A DNA stretch of 64,000 nt from positions 1 to 64,000 of the forward strand of contig CAZLEF010000030.1 of NCBI GenBank assembly GCA_964558465.1, read 5' to 3'. The notes below the pieces were generated by a model. That model was not told the DNA's origin. It searched no databases and worked only from the letters and a program-made list of their open reading frames with translations. Both the position numbers and the translations under genes were made by a program. How positions within the stretch are numbered: position 1 is the stretch's first letter; each line of letters opens with the position of its first letter. Origin of the DNA: JACJYC01 sp964558465. Lineage in GTDB: Bacteria > Bacteroidota > Bacteroidia > Chitinophagales > Saprospiraceae. Positions 27,212 to 36,384 of this stretch are shown here, piece by piece.

Positions 27212-28327
27212 ATGTTGTTGAAACCGCGTTTCCTGTGGCTGTTTCCTTTATTCGGGCTTTCCGCTTGTGTCGACCCGGTGGTGCCGGCGTATAATTACCT
27301 GTCGGGCTTCGTTTTTATCGAAGGGGAAGTGACCGACAAACCCGGCGAAACGGCCGTGCGCATCAGCGAATCCAGATTGGTATACGGACAGTATTCTTCC
27401 GCCCCCGTTTCCGGGGCCACGGTCAAAATCCTGGACGACCAGGGCGGGGAAACCCCTTTGTCGGTGATCGAAATTGAAGGAACTTATCAGGCGCCGGAGC
27501 ATTTTGCGGGCCGTCCGGATCTGGGGTACCGCATGGAAGTCATTTTGCCCGACGGCCGGAATTACCGCTCAGGGTGGGAAAAACTGCCCGAACCCGTGGC
27601 GATGGATACCCTTTACGCTGATTTTGATCCGGAATACGAATACGACGAAAAAAAGGGCGCCTTTGTTCCGGCCCATCGCATTCGCGCAGATTGGAGGGAC
27701 CCCGCCGATGTGAAAAATTATTACGAATGGCGGTTTCGGGTGTACAAAGAGGCCCTCTTTTGCGCATCCTGTTTCGGCAGCGTTTACCGGGACGGGGAAT
27801 GCATCCGGGTGACCACGCTGCCGGCTTCCTTCCGGTACGATTACCTCTGTTACGAACCCTGCTGGACCATCTCCTTTGGCGACAAGGTCGATGTTTTCTC
27901 CGATGAATTTGTCGACGGCAATCCGATCAGGGCGCGCGAGGTCGGGTCGGTCATTTTTGACACGCACCATCCCGTCCTGGTTGTGGTCAGCCAGTATGCC
28001 ATTACCCTCGACCATTACCGGTTTAAATTGCTGCTGAAAAACTTGTCATCCGAAACCGGCGGCCTCAATGCCACACCCCCCGCAGCTATTATCGGCAACA
28101 TCGTCAACACGAATGACCCAGAAGAAAAGGTCCTGGGTTACTTCGGGGCCTCCGCCAACCGGAGCCGTTATCTTTTCATCGACCGGTTATCCACTCCGGG
28201 GGCGCCAACCGGGGGGTATCTGCCCAATCTGGAACCGGCCCCGCCCCCGCCTGCCTCCACACCGCAGGCGCCCTGCATAGAAAGCGCCACCCGCACCGGA
28301 ACAAAGCCGGAAGGATGGCCGGATTAG
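27212..28327 (+). CDS. DUF4249 lipoprotein, partner of the downstream TonB receptor
   Basis: 371 residues. Lipoprotein signal with acceptor Cys19 (FGLSACVDP), DUF4249 beta domain (about 30-115) and C-terminal domain. The last ~45 residues are low-complexity, rich in Pro and Ala, and probably flexible. Gene order (DUF4249, then receptor) is the reverse of the first pair in this window. The receptor starts 53 bp later. Confidence 0.85.
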   Translation: MLLKPRFLWLFPLFGLSACVDPVVPAYNYLSGFVFIEGEVTDKPGETAVRISESRLVYGQYSSAPVSGATVKILDDQGGETPLSVIEIEGTYQAPEHFAGRPDLGYRMEVILPDGRNYRSGWEKLPEPVAMDTLYADFDPEYEYDEKKGAFVPAHRIRADWRDPADVKNYYEWRFRVYKEALFCASCFGSVYRDGECIRVTTLPASFRYDYLCYEPCWTISFGDKVDVFSDEFVDGNPIRAREVGSVIFDTHHPVLVVVSQYAITLDHYRFKLLLKNLSSETGGLNATPPAAIIGNIVNTNDPEEKVLGYFGASANRSRYLFIDRLSTPGAPTGGYLPNLEPAPPPPASTPQAPCIESATRTGTKPEGWPD

Positions 28328-28380
28328 ACCCGGATCGACCCAAACAAAACAAATTGGAAAGCCATATTAAACCATAACCG

Positions 28381-30816
28381 ATGAATTTAAAAACCTGGCC
28401 CGTGATGTTTCATCGGGATTTTCTGGTCGCGGCAATCGCCTTTCTTTTTTCAATCGCGGCTACCGGACAGACTTACCGGCTGGACCTGAAGATCACGGAC
28501 ATAGAAACCGGCGACCCATTGCCGGTGGCTACCGTCCGGATACTGGGCGCCAACCGGGCAGAAACCGCCGATGTGAATGGGAATTTTCACCGCAACCTTC
28601 CTGCCGGGTTTTATGAGGTGGCTGTCAATTATGTCGGTTACCGCGAAGGCAGCGCACTGGTTCATCTCAGGCGGGATACCCTGATCCGGATTCAGTTGGA
28701 AAGTGAGATCACCGACCTTGAAACGGTCGAGGTGGTCGGCAGTAATGCTGCCATGTCCCTGTCCCAACCATTTATGGGGGTAGAACGGCTCACCACCAAA
28801 CTATTGGAAGTGGCGCCGGCCGCGATGGGCGAGGCAGATGTGCTGAAAGGGCTTCAAATGCTGCCCGGCGTAGGTTCCGCAGGCGAAGCCTCGAACGGCA
28901 TCAGCGTGCGGGGCGGGTCTCTCGACCAGAACCTGGTGTTGCTCGACCACGCGCCGGTCTTTAACCCCACCCACCTCTTCGGCTTGTTTTCTGTATTTCC
29001 GCCGGACGGCCTTGCCGGCGCCGACTTGTACAAAGGCAATGTACCTGCCCGGTTCGGCGGAAGGGCTGCCGCCGTGCTGGATGTCAAAATGCGCAACCCT
29101 TCCTCCAACAAACCCTTGCTTTCGGGCGGGATCGGGCTGGTTTCCAGCAGGATCACCCTGGAAACCCCCATCGTGAAGGACCAATTGCACGCCCTGGCGG
29201 CGGTGAGGGCAGGTTTCAACGATTTCTGGTTCGGGTTACTGGAACGCCTGAAAGATACCCGTGCCAATTTTGGCGATGCGCTGCTGAAATTGCGCTGGCG
29301 GGCCGGCGACCGCCACTCATTGGTGTTTACCGGATTTTACAGCCGGGATGTCTACCAGATCGACCTGATCAACAGTTTCAACGGTATCATTTCAGATAAA
29401 AATATTTACGATTACACTACACTCAACGGCACATTGGATTTTCAGTACAGCCTGAGCGACCGGACTTACCTCCAGACCATACTCGTCAGTTCGGACTTTC
29501 AACCCGGCATCCGTTTCCCGGAAATCCAATCCGAAAATGAGGTTGAATTCCGCTCCCGCCTGCATTATGCGGAATTGAGCTCCCGGCTCTTCCACCAGGC
29601 CGATAAAGATTTGCTGCTGACCGGCGGCGTACAGGTCACCCGTTACGACAACCGGCCGGGAGAACTGGATCCGGGCCTTTCCACAACGGTCAACGCAGTG
29701 GAATTGCCCAAAGAGATCTCTTACGAACTGGCCGCGTTTGCAGAAAGTGAATGGGCGCCTTCCGAAGCCTTTTCCTTCTCCGCCGGGCTGCGGTATTCCC
29801 GTTACCTGCAAACGGGGCCGCTCGGAGTCAGGACTTACGCTCCCGGGCAGAATCCGGATGAAGACCTGGTGACCGGCGAAACTTTTTACAAAAGCGGAAA
29901 AGTGATCAAATCCTTTGGCGGCCTGGAACCCAGATTGGGCCTGAGGTGGAGCGTGAGTAAAAAACTGTCGGTAAAAGCGAGTTATTCCCTGATGCGGCAG
30001 TACCTGCAAAACGTATACAACACCACAACCCCTTTGCCGACCTCCAGGTGGAAATCGTCCGGGGAATACATTCAACCGCAAAAAAGCCAACTGGTGTCGG
30101 CCGGCATCTTCTACCAGTTAAGCCCCCAGTACCTGGTGAGTCTCGAATCGTATTACCGGCCTACGGACAACCTGCTGGAATACAAACCCGGCGCAGATTT
30201 TTTTCTGAAAAAATTTGTGGAAACGGATTTGCTGCAGGGGACCGGAAAAGCTTACGGAATCGAGTTCAGCCTGCAAAAAACCGCCGGCAAAAACACCGGA
30301 TGGTTCAATTATACCTATGCCCGGGGCTTCAACCAGATAAAAGGAGAGGGGTTCAGCAATCAGATCAACGATGGGAAACAATACCCCAATAATTTTGACC
30401 GGCCCCATACCCTCAACATCATTTATACCCTGGCGGACCAGGCCCACCATTCCCTCTCGTTGAATTTTACCCTCAGCAGCGGCAGGCCTTATACCATACC
30501 CAACGGGTATGCAGAGATCAACAACGTGGTCGTTCCACTTTTTCTGGAACGAAACAACAGCCGCATACCGGACTACCACCGGCTTGATCTCTCCTGGCGG
30601 ATCCACAACCCCAGTATGAAAAAAAAGCGATGGACCGGCGACTGGATTTTCACCGTCTATAATATCTACGGCAGGAAAAACGCTTATAATGTGTATTACG
30701 GCCCCAGGGCGGGCGGCCTTGGATATATATTTGGCAGCAGTTATCTGGGGTCCTACCGGTTGTCTATCTTTGGAGCGCCGATCGTATCGCTGACGTATCA
30801 GTTCAAGTTTTCGTGA
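28381..30816 (+). CDS. TonB-dependent receptor with carboxypeptidase-regulatory domain
   Basis: About 811 residues. Signal peptide ending near ATGQ, CarboxypepD_reg-like domain (about 33-115), plug domain (about 120-235, LKGLQMLPGVGSAGEASNG and SVRGGSLDQNLVLLDHAP) and barrel ending in FKFS. It is a clear paralogue of the receptor at 19.3 kb and has its own DUF4249 lipoprotein upstream. ATG 28381 or 28405 may be the start. Substrate unknown. Confidence 0.92.
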   Translation: MNLKTWPVMFHRDFLVAAIAFLFSIAATGQTYRLDLKITDIETGDPLPVATVRILGANRAETADVNGNFHRNLPAGFYEVAVNYVGYREGSALVHLRRDTLIRIQLESEITDLETVEVVGSNAAMSLSQPFMGVERLTTKLLEVAPAAMGEADVLKGLQMLPGVGSAGEASNGISVRGGSLDQNLVLLDHAPVFNPTHLFGLFSVFPPDGLAGADLYKGNVPARFGGRAAAVLDVKMRNPSSNKPLLSGGIGLVSSRITLETPIVKDQLHALAAVRAGFNDFWFGLLERLKDTRANFGDALLKLRWRAGDRHSLVFTGFYSRDVYQIDLINSFNGIISDKNIYDYTTLNGTLDFQYSLSDRTYLQTILVSSDFQPGIRFPEIQSENEVEFRSRLHYAELSSRLFHQADKDLLLTGGVQVTRYDNRPGELDPGLSTTVNAVELPKEISYELAAFAESEWAPSEAFSFSAGLRYSRYLQTGPLGVRTYAPGQNPDEDLVTGETFYKSGKVIKSFGGLEPRLGLRWSVSKKLSVKASYSLMRQYLQNVYNTTTPLPTSRWKSSGEYIQPQKSQLVSAGIFYQLSPQYLVSLESYYRPTDNLLEYKPGADFFLKKFVETDLLQGTGKAYGIEFSLQKTAGKNTGWFNYTYARGFNQIKGEGFSNQINDGKQYPNNFDRPHTLNIIYTLADQAHHSLSLNFTLSSGRPYTIPNGYAEINNVVVPLFLERNNSRIPDYHRLDLSWRIHNPSMKKKRWTGDWIFTVYNIYGRKNAYNVYYGPRAGGLGYIFGSSYLGSYRLSIFGAPIVSLTYQFKFS

Positions 30817-30831
30817 AAATGTCGCACCGCC

Positions 30832-31251
30832 ATGATGTCCAAAAAATGTAAGTATGCACTCAAAGCCCTGCTTCATATTGCACGCAAAACCGGGCATGGC
30901 AACCTCCATACCGCCGATATTGCACAAGAGGAAAACATCCCCAAAAAATTTCTGGAGCTCATCCTCCTTGATTTGAAAAAAGGCGGCTATGTCGGCAGCA
31001 AACAAGGCAGCGGAGGGGGGTATTACCTGGTTAAGGACCCCCGGCAAATCACCCTCGCCGAGATCTACCGGCTCTTCGACGGAGCCATTGCCCTCCTGCC
31101 TTGCGTGTCGCTCAATTTTTATGAAAAATGCGACGATTGCCGGGATGAACTGACATGCCCCCTTCGCAATACCTTTCTTGCCATCCGCGAACAAACCCTG
31201 GCAATTATGGCCGGAAAAACCATCCAGTCCATGCTGGAAAATGGAGGATAA
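30832..31251 (+). CDS. Rrf2-family transcriptional regulator with cluster-type cysteines
   Basis: 139 residues. N-terminal winged helix typical of Rrf2 (KCKYALKALLHIA, IPKKFLELILLDLKKGGYV, GGGYYL). Four cysteines lie in the C-terminal half (Cys91, Cys100, Cys103, Cys109), a spacing like the iron-sulfur binding loops of IscR/NsrR relatives, so it may sense iron-sulfur status, NO or redox state. It starts 15 bp after the preceding receptor gene. A perfect dyad 19 bp after its stop is a likely operator for the next receptor gene. Confidence 0.88.
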   Translation: MMSKKCKYALKALLHIARKTGHGNLHTADIAQEENIPKKFLELILLDLKKGGYVGSKQGSGGGYYLVKDPRQITLAEIYRLFDGAIALLPCVSLNFYEKCDDCRDELTCPLRNTFLAIREQTLAIMAGKTIQSMLENGG

Positions 31252-31269
31252 AATTTTTTCAACAAAACT

Positions 31270-31301
31270 CTACTAATTTGATAGAATTAGTAGTATATTT
31301 G
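31270..31301 (+). promoter_or_regulatory. Dyad operator overlapping a -7 promoter box upstream of TonB receptor
   Basis: Perfect inverted repeat CTACTAATT-N6-AATTAGTAG (31270-31293), abutting TATATTTG (31294-31301), an exact Bacteroidota -7 element. A repressor bound here would cover the promoter. Its position directly after the Rrf2 gene makes that protein the natural candidate. The transcript would carry a leader of roughly 340 nt. Confidence 0.65.
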
Positions 31302-31651
31302 TGCCGGAATTTATGTTATCGTTATTAATAAATCCTTTTCACATGAGATCAAATCAGTTGACCCAGGTTTTTGCCCCTCCGTACGCTGGTTCCGGCCATC
31401 CCGTTTTTCGGCGGCCCGATCCAACCCGATGCATGCGCTCTTCAGGCCGTTGCTGTTGCTGATCTTAACGGCAATCATTTTCATATTTCCGGATTTTATT
31501 TTCTGACCCTTCGCCCGGTGGTTTGCGGGGTGCTTTTTCGCTTTGAACTTCACCAAAGCCGGAACTCTATTGCCCTGGTGCATCTCCGGATAAAAAGGGC
31601 TTTTTTTTCTGGCGTACCAAAAATCATTAACACAAAACAAACACCATTAAC
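31302..31651. other. Long leader region without recognised gene
   Basis: About 350 bp between the promoter and the receptor ATG. Open frames of about 95-109 codons exist on both strands, but neither looks like a known protein or has a convincing start. An A5GGGCT8-like motif near 31590 could form a weak hairpin. No known riboswitch class was recognised. Confidence 0.4.
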
Positions 31652-34213
31652 ATGAGACAAATATTACGATTCATCATACCGATTTTGTTGCTGGGCAACG
31701 CGGTATCCGCCCAGAGCGTCGTGACAGGTGTGATAAAAGATATCGATGGCACACCTCTTTCTGCCGCAACTGTTGAGATAAAAGGCGCCACTGTTTATGC
31801 AGTTGCGGATGCCGACGGTCAATTCAGCATTGCGGCAGGAGAAAAGCTGCCTTTATCCCTTCTGATCAGATTCGTTGGTTATCAGCCCCAGGAAATTCAG
31901 ATTTCCGAATGGCCGGATGCACCCCTGGAGATAATCCTGATTGGTGATGCCTTTCTGGATGAAATTGTGGTCACCTCCAGACGTCGAAAGGAGTTGGCGC
32001 AAGATGTTCCTATTCCGATCTCGGTGTTGAGCGGCGCGCTCGTTGCCGACGCCGGCGCCTTTAACGTAAACCGGTTGAAGGAACTGATTCCCTCGGTCCA
32101 GCTTTATTCCTCCAATCCGCGCAACACAGGCCTCAGCATCCGCGGGCTGGGCACGACGTTCGGACTTACCAACGACGGCATCGACCCGGGTGTCGGTTTT
32201 TATGTGGACGGCGTGTACTACGCCCGTCCTGCATCGACAACGATCGACTTTATCGACGTAGAGCAGATCGAGGTGTTGCGTGGGCCCCAGGGAACGTTGT
32301 TCGGCAAGAACACGACCGCCGGAACCTTCAACGTGACGACGCGCAAACCGAGTTTTACCCCGGGCGTCGATTTCGAACTGAGTTTCGGCAACTATGGATT
32401 CGTCCAGGCCAAAAGCTCCATTACGGGCCCGCTCAGCAAGAAAATAGCCGGCCGGCTGTCCTTCTCCGGAACCCGGCGCGACGGCCTGCTCTACAACGTC
32501 GCGACGCAGAAGCCGGTGAACGATCTCAACAACCTGGGGGTCAGGGGGCAGTTGCTGTTCACGCCGACGGACAAAATCAAGATTACCCTAGCGGCAGACG
32601 CCACGCGCCAACGCCCCGACGGCTATGCACAGGTGTTCGCAGGTGTTGCTCCCACCTTGCGCGCCCCCTACCGGCAGTTCGAGCAGATCATCGCCGATCT
32701 CGGCTATACGGTGCCAAACCGGAATCCGTTTGACCGTGAGATTGACCATGACACCCCATGGCGGTCAGGTCAGGATCTCGGCGGTGCATCCCTCAATTTT
32801 GATATAGATCTCGGCCCGGGTACGCTGACGGCCACCTCAGCCTGGCGTTACTGGAATTGGGACCCTTCAAACGACCGGGATTTCACCGGCCTTCAGGCGC
32901 TTAAGCTATCGCAAGCCACCTCGAGGCACCGGCATTGGTCGCAGGAGATCCGCTGGGCGGGAACGTTCTCTTCTCGTTTTAGCGGCGTATTTGGCGTTTT
33001 TGCTTTTGGCCAGGAATTGAACTCAGACCCCGTTCACATTGAAGAATCCGGAAATGCCCAGTGGCGATTTTCCCAAAATTCGACCAGCGCTTTGTGGCGA
33101 ACCCCTGGTCTGTTCGACGGATACGGGATTAGAACAACCCAAAAACTCAACACCTTCAGCGGGGCCGTTTTTGGTCAGCTTGATTGGTCGATTACCGATC
33201 GCCTGAGCCTTTTGCCCGGCCTCAGGTTCAATTATGACGATAAAAAAGTGAATTTCAAACGGGAGACCTATGGCGGCCTGGAAACAACCGATCCCGAATT
33301 GATTGCCTTGAAGAGAGCGGTTTATACCAACCAGGCCTTCGAAGCACAGATTGACGACACCAACTTTTCAGGGCAATTAACCCTGGCCTTCAAAGCCACC
33401 GGGCGCGTCAATACTTTTGCTACCTATTCGACCGGCTTCAAGCCTGTCGGCCTCAACCTGGGCGGCCTGCCCACTTCGGCTGACGGCCCGCTTCTGGATC
33501 TGGCGGTGATAAAACCCGAGGCGGTGAGTCACTTCGAAGTCGGACTGAAATCTTCCCCGACTCCAGCTTCTACGCTAAACCTCACGGTCTACAACACGGA
33601 CATCAAAAACTACCAGACCCAGGTTCAATCGCCTGAACTGGGCGTGAATCGCGGCTATCTCGCCAACGCTGAGAAAGTGCAGGTGCGCGGCGTCGAGTTC
33701 GACGGCAACATCAATGTCAAAAAAATTCTTTCATTCTATGGCTCGCTCGCCTATACAGAGGGTAAATATGTATCGTTTACGAACGCGCCCCTCCCACTCG
33801 AAGAAACCGGCAAACAAGTAGATGGCGTACAAGCAGCTTTCAAGGACATTTCGGGCGGCGATCTGCCTGGCATCTCCAAATGGGCCGCCTCCTTTGGTGG
33901 CGAGATTGTCAGGCCGGGGAAATTCCTGAGCCAGGCCGGTGAGTTATTCGTTGCGTTCGATACCTACTATCGCTCCTCGTTCTCTTCGAGTCCTTCCCCT
34001 TCGAAGTACCTGGTGGTTGATTCGTATGCGTTGCTGAACGCCCGGATAGGTTTCAGGGCGTCGAAAGGTGCGTCCATTTTCTTATGGGCCCGCAACCTGT
34101 TGGACCAGGATTATTTTGAGCAGCTATTGCCTGGGGCAGGCAACGCCGGGCATTATGCCGCGGTGCTCGGAGATCCTGCAACTTACGGCATAACTTTAAG
34201 GTATGCTCTCTGA
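31652..34213 (+). CDS. TonB-dependent receptor, siderophore/small-ligand type
   Basis: 853 residues. Signal peptide (to NAVSAQ), CarboxypepD_reg-like domain (about 22-105), a plug domain with VEQIEVLRGPQGTLFGKNT and a barrel ending in RYAL. Plug and barrel resemble the large proteobacterial family of siderophore- or terpenoid-type receptors and not the SusC or DUF4249-linked types nearby, yet it has the Bacteroidota-style N-terminal domain. No SusD or DUF4249 partner is present. Control by the adjacent Rrf2 regulator is inferred from the dyad at the promoter. Confidence 0.9.
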   Translation: MRQILRFIIPILLLGNAVSAQSVVTGVIKDIDGTPLSAATVEIKGATVYAVADADGQFSIAAGEKLPLSLLIRFVGYQPQEIQISEWPDAPLEIILIGDAFLDEIVVTSRRRKELAQDVPIPISVLSGALVADAGAFNVNRLKELIPSVQLYSSNPRNTGLSIRGLGTTFGLTNDGIDPGVGFYVDGVYYARPASTTIDFIDVEQIEVLRGPQGTLFGKNTTAGTFNVTTRKPSFTPGVDFELSFGNYGFVQAKSSITGPLSKKIAGRLSFSGTRRDGLLYNVATQKPVNDLNNLGVRGQLLFTPTDKIKITLAADATRQRPDGYAQVFAGVAPTLRAPYRQFEQIIADLGYTVPNRNPFDREIDHDTPWRSGQDLGGASLNFDIDLGPGTLTATSAWRYWNWDPSNDRDFTGLQALKLSQATSRHRHWSQEIRWAGTFSSRFSGVFGVFAFGQELNSDPVHIEESGNAQWRFSQNSTSALWRTPGLFDGYGIRTTQKLNTFSGAVFGQLDWSITDRLSLLPGLRFNYDDKKVNFKRETYGGLETTDPELIALKRAVYTNQAFEAQIDDTNFSGQLTLAFKATGRVNTFATYSTGFKPVGLNLGGLPTSADGPLLDLAVIKPEAVSHFEVGLKSSPTPASTLNLTVYNTDIKNYQTQVQSPELGVNRGYLANAEKVQVRGVEFDGNINVKKILSFYGSLAYTEGKYVSFTNAPLPLEETGKQVDGVQAAFKDISGGDLPGISKWAASFGGEIVRPGKFLSQAGELFVAFDTYYRSSFSSSPSPSKYLVVDSYALLNARIGFRASKGASIFLWARNLLDQDYFEQLLPGAGNAGHYAAVLGDPATYGITLRYAL

Positions 34214-34407
34214 CCTGATTGAAAAAAACCGGTGGATTTAAGCCGGGTCGACATTGGGTTTCAATTTCCAGGAAAACCGGAAATGCAGCCTGCCGCTGCT
34301 GTGCGGGGAGAATCCACGGAAGCGGCAGATCTTCCAAAAGGGGAACTGTTTGAAGGTGGTTTTTGATGCAAATTTGAGGACTATGCCCTGGATTTCCGAA
34401 ATTCGCT

Positions 34408-34415
34408 TAATTTTG
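34408..34415 (+). promoter_or_regulatory. Putative -7 element for gcvH operon
   Basis: TAATTTTG fits TAnnTTTG and lies 26 bp before the gcvH ATG. No matching -33 element at the usual spacing. The rest of 34214-34441 holds nothing recognisable. Confidence 0.4.
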
Positions 34416-34441
34416 GGCGGACCATAACGCAAACGATCAAT

Positions 34442-34834
34442 ATGAAATTTCCTTCAAACCTGAAGTATACCGAAGACCACGAATGGATCCGGGTGGAAGC
34501 CGGCAATACCGCAGTGATCGGCATCACCGATTTTGCGCAACAGGAGCTCGATGAACTGGTTTATGTAGAGGTCGAATCGGAAGGCGAAACCCTGGTAAAG
34601 GGCGATGTCTTCGGTACGGTCGAAGCGGTCAAGACGACTTCAGAGCTCTTTATGCCGGTTTCGGGAAAGGTTGTCGCTGTCAACGCCAAACTGCTTTCTT
34701 CCGGCGATGACGACCCCACCCTGATCAACAAGGATCCCTACGGGGAGGGCTGGATCGTCCGGGTAGAAATGAGCGACCCTTCAGAACTGGACGATTTGAT
34801 GGACGCCGAAGCCTATCAGGCATTGGTTGCGTGA
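34442..34834 (+). CDS. gcvH: Glycine cleavage system H protein
   Basis: 130 residues, the normal size. Lipoyl-carrier protein that shuttles the aminomethyl group between the P, T and L subunits. The lipoylated lysine is Lys64 in the motif EAVKTTSELFMPVSG, and the hammerhead fold pattern (YTEDHEWI, VGITDFAQ) is intact. It is the first gene of a tight cluster with a VanZ-like gene and tonB, an arrangement common in Bacteroidota. Confidence 0.96.
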   Translation: MKFPSNLKYTEDHEWIRVEAGNTAVIGITDFAQQELDELVYVEVESEGETLVKGDVFGTVEAVKTTSELFMPVSGKVVAVNAKLLSSGDDDPTLINKDPYGEGWIVRVEMSDPSELDDLMDAEAYQALVA

Positions 34835-34922
34835 GCTTTTCCGGCGGAGCGCAAATTTTTTTAAAAATAAATTATTTCCGTCCGCCAAAACCGGGCGGAG
34901 CCGCATCTATGCAGATAGATCC

Positions 34923-35279
34923 ATGTTAAAAATGTTTTTACCGGGGATCTGCTGGGGGCTAACGATCCTCCTGCTATCCGCCATACCCGGAAAAAATCTG
35001 CCCAGCATTCCCTTCGATCTGTTCGAGATCGACAAATTGGAGCACGCGGTAAGTTATGGCTTGCTGGCTTTCCTCCTGTTGTGGGGGCTTCACCGGGCGG
35101 GCAAGTGGAGCGCAAAATCGAAGTTCATCGTCATCCTGGGCTGTTGTTTGTACGGGATTTTGATAGAAATTGCCCAATTTTGCTTTTTTTCGGGCAGATA
35201 TTTTGAAGTTAACGACATTGTTGCTAATATTATCGGCTCTTTCGGGAGTCTGTTGTTGATCAGATTTTTTAAAAAGTAA
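34923..35279 (+). CDS. VanZ-like small membrane protein
   Basis: About 118 residues from ATG 34923. The frame is open further upstream, but the extra residues are charged and overlap gcvH. Four hydrophobic helices and the VanZ-family motifs DKLEHAVSYG and FEVNDIVANIIG are seen. The family is named after a teicoplanin-resistance protein, but most members, including gcvH-linked ones, have no known role. The tonB gene starts 11 bp later. Confidence 0.82.
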   Translation: MLKMFLPGICWGLTILLLSAIPGKNLPSIPFDLFEIDKLEHAVSYGLLAFLLLWGLHRAGKWSAKSKFIVILGCCLYGILIEIAQFCFFSGRYFEVNDIVANIIGSFGSLLLIRFFKK

Positions 35280-35290
35280 ATTTTGTCAGT

Positions 35291-36226
35291 ATGCTGTTAT
35301 TTATTGACGTTGCCATTAAAGGGTTTCCTCTGATGTTGACGGTATTGGGCATTGTTGCAGGCGTCATCGGTTTGGTGTACCTGATTCGGGCCAATATCAA
35401 AAAACAAACAGAGAAATTCCTTTCCGGGGAGCTCGAAAGACATACGGGCAAGTTGCTGATTGATGGCCGCAGCAAGCACCCCGAAGCGGATGTTTTCCGC
35501 CTCAGCGGTTCTTTTTTCGGCCTCGGCATGGCAATCGCTCTCGGTCTTTCCGTACTGGCATTCGGCTGGACGCAATACGAAGATAAAATTGATGTGTCCC
35601 AGTACCTGGATACCCTCGATGACGAAATCGAAGTAGAGGATATTCCACGGACCGCCGAACCGCCGCCTCCGCCCCCGCCACCTCCACCGCCCATCATCCA
35701 GGAAGTGCCTGAAACAGAAATCCTGGAAGATGAACAACCCAAATTTGCGGATCAAAGCGTTGACGAATCCACTGTGGTCGAAAACGTGAAGCCCGCGCCT
35801 GGCCCGCCTCCGCCTCCGCCCCCTCCGCCCCCTCCACCGCCAGAACCCAAGGTGGAAGAGATCTTTAAGGTGGTAGAGGAAATGCCTCGCTTCCCTGGCT
35901 GCGAAGATGCGGGCGGCTCAGTAGCCGAGAAAAAACAATGCGCTGATAAAAAGATGTTGGAGTTCATTTACAAAAACATCAAATACCCGGCCATCGCCCG
36001 TGAAAACGGCGTTGAAGGCAACGTGGTGATCACCTTCGTCGTCGAAAGGGACGGCAAAGTGACCGACGCCAAGGTGTTGCGCGATATCGGCGCACAGTGC
36101 GGCCAGGAAGCCCTCCGCGTGGTGGAACTTATGAATACGGAAGGTATCAAATGGATCCCCGGCAAACAAAGGGGACGCCCGGTTCGGGTGCAGTTTAACC
36201 TGCCCGTCCGTTTCAAACTCGAGTAA
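35291..36226 (+). CDS. tonB: TonB energy transducer with two polyproline tracts
   Basis: 311 residues. Two hydrophobic segments (about 9-32 and 75-95), then a periplasmic linker with two tracts of 11-13 consecutive prolines (about 120 and 170), and a TonB C-terminal domain (about 220-311, YPAIARENGVEGNVVITFVV). It links the inner-membrane proton motive force to outer-membrane receptors, of which this window encodes four. Classical TonB has one N-terminal helix; the extra helix and 40-residue loop are typical of some Bacteroidota forms. Confidence 0.9.
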   Translation: MLLFIDVAIKGFPLMLTVLGIVAGVIGLVYLIRANIKKQTEKFLSGELERHTGKLLIDGRSKHPEADVFRLSGSFFGLGMAIALGLSVLAFGWTQYEDKIDVSQYLDTLDDEIEVEDIPRTAEPPPPPPPPPPPIIQEVPETEILEDEQPKFADQSVDESTVVENVKPAPGPPPPPPPPPPPPPEPKVEEIFKVVEEMPRFPGCEDAGGSVAEKKQCADKKMLEFIYKNIKYPAIARENGVEGNVVITFVVERDGKVTDAKVLRDIGAQCGQEALRVVELMNTEGIKWIPGKQRGRPVRVQFNLPVRFKLE

Positions 36227-36252
36227 TACCATTATTGCAAAGATCCACTATA

Positions 36253-36288
36253 CTTGGGTCGCTTCTGTTGCTGCAGAGGCGACCCAAG
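36253..36288 (+). terminator. Intrinsic terminator after tonB
   Basis: 15-bp stem with one T-G wobble (CTTGGGTCGCTTCTG / CAGAGGCGACCCAAG), 6-nt loop, followed by TCATTTTTA. It separates the gcvH-vanZ-tonB cluster from the TPR gene. Confidence 0.75.
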
Positions 36289-36384
36289 TCATTTTTACCG
36301 GAATCCAGGTGTTACAGCCGCGGGAAAAGCAACTTTTCCATCCCTGACTCGTTTTTATTCCAGAACTGTTTTCAGATTTTTACG

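Noticed and set aside
31371..31655. 94-codon frame in the leader of the TonB receptor gene
   Set aside because: No recognisable family, no signal peptide, and a competing antisense frame of similar length.
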